DNA from: Struthidea cinerea
Taxonomy: Eukaryota; Chordata; Aves; Passeriformes; Corcoracidae
DNA: 64,000 nucleotides
NCBI GenBank assembly: GCA_013397865.1
Contig: VZTI01000467.1
Coordinates: forward strand, 1,535,924 to 1,599,923
Direction of reading: 5' to 3'
Both the position numbers and the translations under genes were made by a program. A model generated the notes under the pieces. It was not told the DNA's origin. It did not search any database and was given only the letters and a program-made list of their open reading frames with translations. Of this stretch, positions 63,981 through 64,000 are shown piece after piece (positions within the stretch are counted from its first letter, which is position 1; each line of letters begins with the position of its first letter).

Positions 63981-64000
63981 GAAAAGAAAAAAACCTTGCA

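Noticed and set aside
1..64000. Prokaryotic features such as CRISPR arrays, operons or insertion sequences
   Set aside because: No regularly spaced repeats and no ribosome-binding or operon structure. CR1 and LTR elements mark a vertebrate nuclear genome.

Overview
The window looks like a non-coding, AT-rich stretch of a bird nuclear genome: an intergenic desert or a very long intron. The avian call rests mainly on the interspersed repeats. There are six clear CR1 LINE copies, and those with an intact 3' end carry the short ATTCTATG-type terminal repeats that CR1 uses instead of a poly(A) tail. CR1 is the dominant retroposon of birds and other sauropsids. No multi-exon gene, rRNA, tRNA, operon or CRISPR array could be recognised. 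Almost all open frames are short and look like chance frames or remnants of CR1 ORFs.

Layout. 1-8395: AT-rich unique sequence with one old MIR-like SINE trace (about 5575-5685). 8396-13470: repeat-rich, with a CR1 3' end (+), a CR1 reverse-transcriptase fragment (-), a short CR1 scrap (+), and then a CpG-rich block framed by two (CCTCT)n arrays and broken by a 16-base assembly gap. 13471-20884: unique AT-rich sequence. 20885-22192: an internally deleted CR1 that still shows the end of ORF1 (esterase-like), the start of ORF2 (endonuclease) and the 3' end. 22193-33740: unique sequence with MIR-like traces and, at 28085-28560, a block that reads like a conserved developmental enhancer with clustered MEIS-like and homeodomain-like sites. 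33741-43189: a CR1 3' scrap and a much older CR1/L3-like relic. 43190-44355: a longer CR1 with its reverse-transcriptase core destroyed. 49602-49911: a probable solo LTR of an endogenous retrovirus on the minus strand. 58755-58918: the only stretch I would defend as a possible real coding exon, encoding a short acidic N-terminus plus one membrane span. 60060-64000: a locally GC-rich segment that could be a promoter, followed by further enhancer-like sequence.

No pathway can be assembled from this window. Its likely biology is regulatory sequence around a distant gene, overlaid by repeated CR1 insertion and decay. Family assignments are made by eye, and the enhancer and exon calls are inferences that need cross-species alignment.
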